From assembly GCA_000149265.1 (NCBI GenBank), contig CH002614.1:209786-273785 (forward strand): 64,000 nt of DNA. The letters are read 5' to 3'. A model generated the notes under the pieces. The model was not told the DNA's origin and did no database searches. It saw only the letters and a program-made list of their open reading frames with translations. Both the position numbers and the translations under genes were made by a program. Positions within the stretch are counted from its first letter, which is position 1. Each line of letters opens with the position of its first letter. The DNA comes from Ciona savignyi. Lineage: Eukaryota; Chordata; Ascidiacea; Phlebobranchia; Cionidae. Of the stretch, positions 59,593 through 64,000 are shown piece by piece.

Positions 59593-62500
59593 GTAAGCTG
59601 GTAAAATAAAGTCATTTTAGTCTTAGCTATTAAACATTTCTATTTTACTTTCTGCTTAGCTCATTTGGTTAGAACATCAGCCTTCAGTCAAAAGGTTGTT
59701 GGATTAAAACCAGTCACTAGGTAGTCCGCGGTGTCCTTACATAGCGGAAGTGACCTAAATCCAGTTGATTATTGGGTTAAACCACGAACAGTACAAAGTA
59801 GAATTGTCTCAATTATATATAGCACACCGCATTACATTCAAGTGAACCTCAAAGATTTTAAAGATATCTTTTTTGGTTTGGTATTCATTTTTGTGATATT
59901 ATGTGTACACATGTCATGCTTTCTTTACTGGTCAATGGTGGGCACAATGCAATCTGACAGTTAAGCCCATGAGTTTTTCCATCACGGAGATAACACGTCG
60001 GATTCTAGATTCTAGAATGGTTGTATAATACAAACTGAAGTAACTAAAATTAAAGTAATGTCCATAAGAATCCAACTTTAATAGGCTACCTTTTTAACCC
60101 AACTGTTGTCATTAAACTTTGTAATCACAATAAAGATATTTTTCAGGACCCTGTCTTACTGCTCTGATAAGCAAATTGCTTGGTTACTCCATTGTTGCTG
60201 GTTCCGTGTTAGGTAAGAACTTGAAACATTGCACTTTCATTATTAAGGTAGCTCATTTAGCTGATAAATTGGCAGTTCACAAGCCAGACAGTTGTTTGTC
60301 AAAATTGACATTCTGTAATTTTTGTTGATCCATTTTCTGTCCAGCCAGGTTTCCATCAGTAACTTGTATCATATTTTTGTTGCAGTTAAACTTCCTCAAA
60401 TTATAAAAATAATCAGTGCTAAGAGTTCAGTGGGTTTGAGCTTCACATCTTTGTTGTTGGAAATCTACGCCGTCACTACTTTCCTTGCTTACAGTTTGGC
60501 AAAAGATTTTCCATTCAGGTTGGTGTTTCGAATCAAATTAGTTTGTTCAATAACATGCACTTGATAAATTGTAGGACATAGCTTCTGTGGATTGTACTAT
60601 GTAAATAGTAAAGTCACAATCGCAACTCAAAAGCAAATCCTAACACTGGATTACGATTACAGTAGTATTGTATATATTAAGAAACAGTCACTAGCTTGAA
60701 CCCAGATGGTGGAACAGACAAAATAGAGAAATATATCACCCTTGCATCCCAAATTGCAGTTCTGACACCTGTAAAATTTAGCCTAAAATTACTTAAAAAT
60801 CAAACATAACCATACTAACATGCATATTTTACGAAATGATAAACGTTTGTACCCATGGCAAAACAACAAGTTTACGGCTCTAATCACTAATCATGTAAAC
60901 TGCCTTTGCTGTAGTGGCTCGAACTTTGTCTACATTACAGACTACAGTATAATAATGAACAAAAATATTCTGTGCTACTATTGTGCAATGCAAGCAATCA
61001 AAGATTGATGAATAATAGTATGACTTGTTCCACAGTACATGGGGAGATGCATTCTTCTTGATGTTGCAGAATATTTTCATGGGAGCAGCCATTCAGGTTT
61101 ACCGATGTCGATGCATTTTGTTGTATGTATATTAGTTACAGTTTCAAGAATGTTCCCTTTACTTTAACAATATAAATATTTTTGTAGCATTTGGTTAAAA
61201 ATAAATCTCTTTTGTCCTACCTTAAATGTCTTCTATCCACAACCAATGCAAATTGCAGCTGGCTACAATTTTTTGTGTTTATTTACCTTTTTTATTTTTC
61301 CTTTAAATACCTTTCGGCCACACTAAGATTCCTTTAAAAGGCCAGCTGGTCTTCTTAATATTATGCATGCATTTAACTGTTTTTCCCCATTCTATAAACT
61401 GGTAAACTTTTATACACGAGATCAAATGCACAGGGATAGACAAATGGGACATTACGAAAGGAAAACTTCGGGAAATATTTCCAAAAAATTACTTACTTTG
61501 CTATTATGTAAAGTTAAATTATAGCTTCTGGGGTTAGGGATGCACAATATGGGATAGATCTGTCTGGCCGATTAGTCTTGAGTTGGTGCATCACCTTTTA
61601 ATGGAAGGATTGCAGGTTTGAAACAGGTCGTTAGGTATGCAATTATATCCTAGGACAAGTCACAAAATAATGGATTTAACTAAATTGAAGAAACGCGTGA
61701 ATCATACTCAACACATTGTAATAGCTTCAGTGACCCAACAGTGGACGCGAGGTGATCTGATGATTGTGTTAAAATTAACCCCAGTGGTTTTTCCATTCAT
61801 GAGAATTAACATGAATATCCTATCCTAAATAGATATTCTAAAATATGCTAGAATAATATATTTAGAATCCTATTCTAGAATCTTTTACACTTCAGTAAAA
61901 TTTGTTACGCTACGCTTAAATGAATATTAAATGTAGCGAACTGAAAATTTAGGAATTCACTTTTAAAACAATAATCCTTCATATTAACATATTTTTATAA
62001 TCCCAAACCACAGTGTTAAACATAGAAAAACGAGTCTCCAAACACGGTTTCTGTGGGTCTTTTTTGCAGTAGATCGCTAAAAAAGTGGTCCCTAACACCA
62101 GAAGATTATCGCCTTCCCAGTTTACATCAACACTAGCTATTATTGCTGTTGTAGAATTAAACATTAATTTATCATTCAATACAGTTGCACCGCAGTAAAA
62201 GTATATTTAATTAATTACTATAGATTTATCTAACTGAATAATTGAACATGTTAGATTTTATTATTTTTGTTAAATAAAAACATAGTTATTTAAGTGTAAT
62301 AAATATATCCAAAACTAAGCATGTCTAGTCTCTAAATATATTTTTCCGTCTATGGAATAATTTCTTCAAATATAAAGGTGCAATAAACCACGCTATTAAA
62401 ATCCAGGAAAATTGACCGCCTGTCTTTGTGTGTACGCTTTATTTTCTCACCTAAAGTTTAATCTGAGCTATAACGAAACACTTACTAACCATGTTCCAGT

Positions 62501-63042
62501 TGTTCGCTACACACGGAACTTCAATCCATATTCATGATGTGTATAATGATAGAATAGTTGGTTATGTTATTTAGCGGTCTACATACGTTACAACTTCGAC
62601 TACTTCTTACATTACGAATGAAGAAGCTATTTTACAATTTTGAGTTTACCAAATTTTCCTTTACGTATCACCGAAGAATAAACTAATCATGATTATTAAT
62701 TGTCGCGTTTAATGCGACGTTGCGCAGACGTTAGCTTAATTGACAGAACGATATTTATCGCGCGATTGATCGCAACCTAAATTTTACGATTTTAATTTCG
62801 AATCCTAACTATCCCAACTTTGGGTTCAGTAACCATTTTTATTCCTATATTTAATAATTTTATTACAAACATATTCTGTTAACCCTTTCACTTTTCAGCA
62901 TTACAATGGCAAGACTGGTACTGGTGCAGCTTTCGTGTTGATGTATATGACCGTGCTGTTTGTATTGCTGTCCGGTTTTATTCCCCTATCGGTCCTATCA
63001 GCTTTACAAGCAAGTCAGATGCCAGCTGTTGTTATTTCCAAG
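59514..63042 (+). CDS. MPDU1: MPDU1 (mannose-P-dolichol utilization defect 1), 5' part; gene continues past the window
   Basis: This is a multi-pass ER membrane protein of the PQ-loop family, needed for use of dolichol-phosphate-mannose and -glucose in N-glycan, GPI-anchor and mannosylation pathways. Exons 59514-59592, 60147-60212, 60386-60518, 61036-61096 and 62899-63042 have GT/AG borders, compatible phases (1,1,2,0), and sum to 161 codons. Conserved landmarks in order: CYDNFFLDFNFLD, PCLTALISKLLGYSIVAGSVL, the first PQ motif VKLPQIIKI, SAKSSVGLSF, STWGDAFFLMLQ, HYNGKTG and LQASQMPAVV. Human MPDU1 has 247 residues, so about a third, including the second PQ repeat, lies beyond 64000. ATG 59514 is the first Met in the conserved part; an upstream exon cannot be excluded. 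Confidence 0.9.
59655..59795 (+). repeat. tRNA-derived SINE in MPDU1 intron
   Basis: The A-box-like TTAGCTCATTTGGTTAGAAC is followed by a B-box-like GTTGGATTAAAACCAGTCAC. The body contains GTCCTTACATAGCGG and CCAGTTGATTATTGGGTTAA. The body resembles the copy at 49676, but the head is nearer a generic TAGCTCAGTTGG tRNA head. Confidence 0.5.
60147..60212 (+). CDS. MPDU1: MPDU1 exon b
   Basis: The acceptor ATTTTTCAG|GA completes a glycine codon. The exon encodes GPCLTALISKLLGYSIVAGS, the first membrane segment of the PQ-loop fold. The donor is TTAG|GTAAGA. At 22 codons it is too short for open-frame detection and was found by similarity and phase. Confidence 0.9.
60386..60518 (+). CDS. MPDU1: MPDU1 exon c: first PQ loop
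   Basis: The acceptor TTTGTTGCAG|TT leads into VKLPQIIKIISAKSSVGLSF, with the diagnostic proline-glutamine pair. A membrane segment (LLLEIYAVTTFLAYSLA) and KDFPF follow. The donor is TTCAG|GTTGGT. Confidence 0.93.
61036..61096 (+). CDS. MPDU1: MPDU1 exon d
   Basis: The acceptor TTGTTCCACAG|T completes a serine codon. The exon encodes STWGDAFFLMLQNIFMGAAI plus Q, matching the vertebrate SSWGEALFLMLQ block with the same spacing to the next conserved HY. The donor is CAG|GTTTAC, phase 0. Confidence 0.9.
61563..61690 (+). repeat. tRNA-derived SINE in MPDU1 intron
   Basis: CTGGCCGATTAGTCTTGAGTTGG (head), GCAGGTTTGAAACAGGTCG (B-box region) and a body with a TATCCTAGGACAAGTCAC block are seen. It is a diverged copy of the family at 49676 and 57635. 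Confidence 0.5.
62899..63042 (+). CDS. MPDU1: MPDU1 exon e
   Basis: The acceptor CACTTTTCAG|CAT precedes HYNGKTGTGAAFVLMYMTVL, then a membrane segment and LSALQASQMPAVVISK. The donor is AAG|GTATAT, phase 0. The next exon is not found up to 64000. Confidence 0.9.
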
Positions 63043-64000
63043 GTATATTTTGTTTTTGTTTTTATTATATAATGAAAATAGGACCCAGTATATTTCTTCC
63101 ATGTTAAGTTATAATACTTCTATGTTATGGTGTTAAATTGTTCTAAATCTAAATGAAGAATTGTATTTTTTCAAGATATTTGCCATAGCGACGTCTGGTG
63201 TTTTTCCCGTCATTTTATTTGACCACAAGATGTCAGTAACGAACTACATAACGCAGAATATCACAACGGTCGTGTGGCCGAATGGTTAACGCGACCGATA
63301 CACACATCAGGTTTAATACAAAAAAAAACGGATTTAGGGATGAGCCCATCATGGGTTCGAAACTAAGTAAAAAAAATTAAAGTCAAATAAAATGCCAGAG
63401 CATTTTTCTACTCTCACTTTTCTGCTTCCTCCAATTTTTAACATGAGGTTAAAACTATATATTCTGGTATTGTTAAACTCTTAGAAATGTATACGGGTCA
63501 TACGAACCGTGTAAATTATAGAACCATTGGATCTAGACTTAACAACGGTACAATTGGTCTCATTATTAGTTGTGTTCCATAAGTCCCAAGTTGGAAAAGT
63601 GCTTAACAGTATACATTGTTTCCTTTACTAACTATTTGACTCAGCCGTATTTTCTTTGGCATTTTAATACGCCAAGAATCCACCTGCGCACTTATATTTT
63701 GCATTATATTATGGTCACTTCACTAGACAAAGCTAACGAATCTGGAAGATAACGCGTTTTTATTTTACGATTTAAACAAAACGGCCCTTAATTTCGTTGG
63801 ATATCAAGGAAAGTGCAATGTCGAATTAAATGCAAGCTCTTGCATCCCAAATCCGAGATTTGAATTTCACCGAGTCCCATTGAATATTGTTTTAATACTG
63901 TTGTTATACGTAGTTTCCACCTAAAGAAAGAGAAGATTACAATGTGAGACTATAACTTGTATTTGTTGAATAAAGAGTGTTTTGCAGCTATATATTGCTC
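63043..64000 (+). other. MPDU1 intron running off the window
   Basis: Apart from the SINE at 63262-63380, nothing is recognised. In particular no exon encoding the second PQ repeat was found in any frame, so the missing 3' exons must lie beyond 64000 or be lost. Confidence 0.6.
63262..63380 (+). repeat. tRNA-derived SINE, short type
   Basis: GTGTGGCCGAATGGTTAACGCG (A box) is followed by an A-rich spacer, then CATCATGGGTTCGAAACT (a good B box) and an A-rich tail. It aligns with 3974-4091. It lies downstream of the last visible MPDU1 exon, presumably in an intron. Confidence 0.6.

Noticed and set aside
63262-63380. Functional tRNA gene
   Set aside because: A and B boxes are present but the spacing is too long, an A-rich spacer interrupts, and no paired acceptor stem closes; it matches other SINE copies.

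Overview
The window looks like AT-rich animal nuclear DNA from a solitary tunicate, most likely Ciona. This is an inference. It rests on intron-containing genes that match vertebrate families but are clearly diverged, compact intergenic spacing, an intronless clathrin-adaptor gene, and abundant short tRNA-derived repeats. No species-specific marker was used. There are no bacterial-type operons, rRNA genes or CRISPR arrays. One run of exactly 100 N (34159-34258) marks an assembly join.

Three host genes can be read, all on the + strand. (1) A five-exon transmembrane (B-class) ephrin spans 10958-36873. Its exons are 10958-11088, 19883-20172, 27680-27787, 35323-35505 and 36491-36873; they join in frame to 364 codons plus stop, and three introns exceed 7 kb. 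(2) A single-exon PICALM/AP180-type clathrin assembly protein of 605 residues lies at 51015-52832. (3) The first five readable exons of MPDU1 (PQ-loop protein needed for dolichol-P-mannose use) lie at 59514-63042; the 3' part runs off the right edge. The three genes have unrelated jobs: cell-contact signalling, endocytosis and ER glycosylation. Nothing suggests co-regulation.

The rest is mostly mobile DNA. Left end (about 1.7-4.4 kb): several tRNA-derived SINE copies and a minus-strand copy of a large dispersed element built of ~330-bp subunits. 4.4-10.9 kb: no gene, the 5' flank of the ephrin gene. 39.8-42.7 kb: a 2.9-kb DNA transposon with TTAA target duplications and ~582-bp terminal inverted repeats. 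It carries a broken THAP zinc-finger frame on one strand, a P2X7-receptor-C-terminal-like cysteine module on the other, and a nested 535-bp pogo/Tigger-like MITE. 43.3-49.3 kb: three head-to-tail copies of the ~1.8-kb element also present at 2.1-3.35 kb, each with about five ~335-bp subunits in the same order. Each copy ends in a hairpin, an 11-nt spacer and CTAG followed by T, which is the architecture of a Helitron 3' end. 53-59 kb: no gene, a decayed relic of the same subunit repeat, a SINE and a second pogo-like MITE. Further SINEs sit in the MPDU1 introns.

The strongest discovery candidates are the tandem Helitron-like array with higher-order internal repeats, and the Kolobok-like element in which THAP and P2X7-C modules converge tail to tail.
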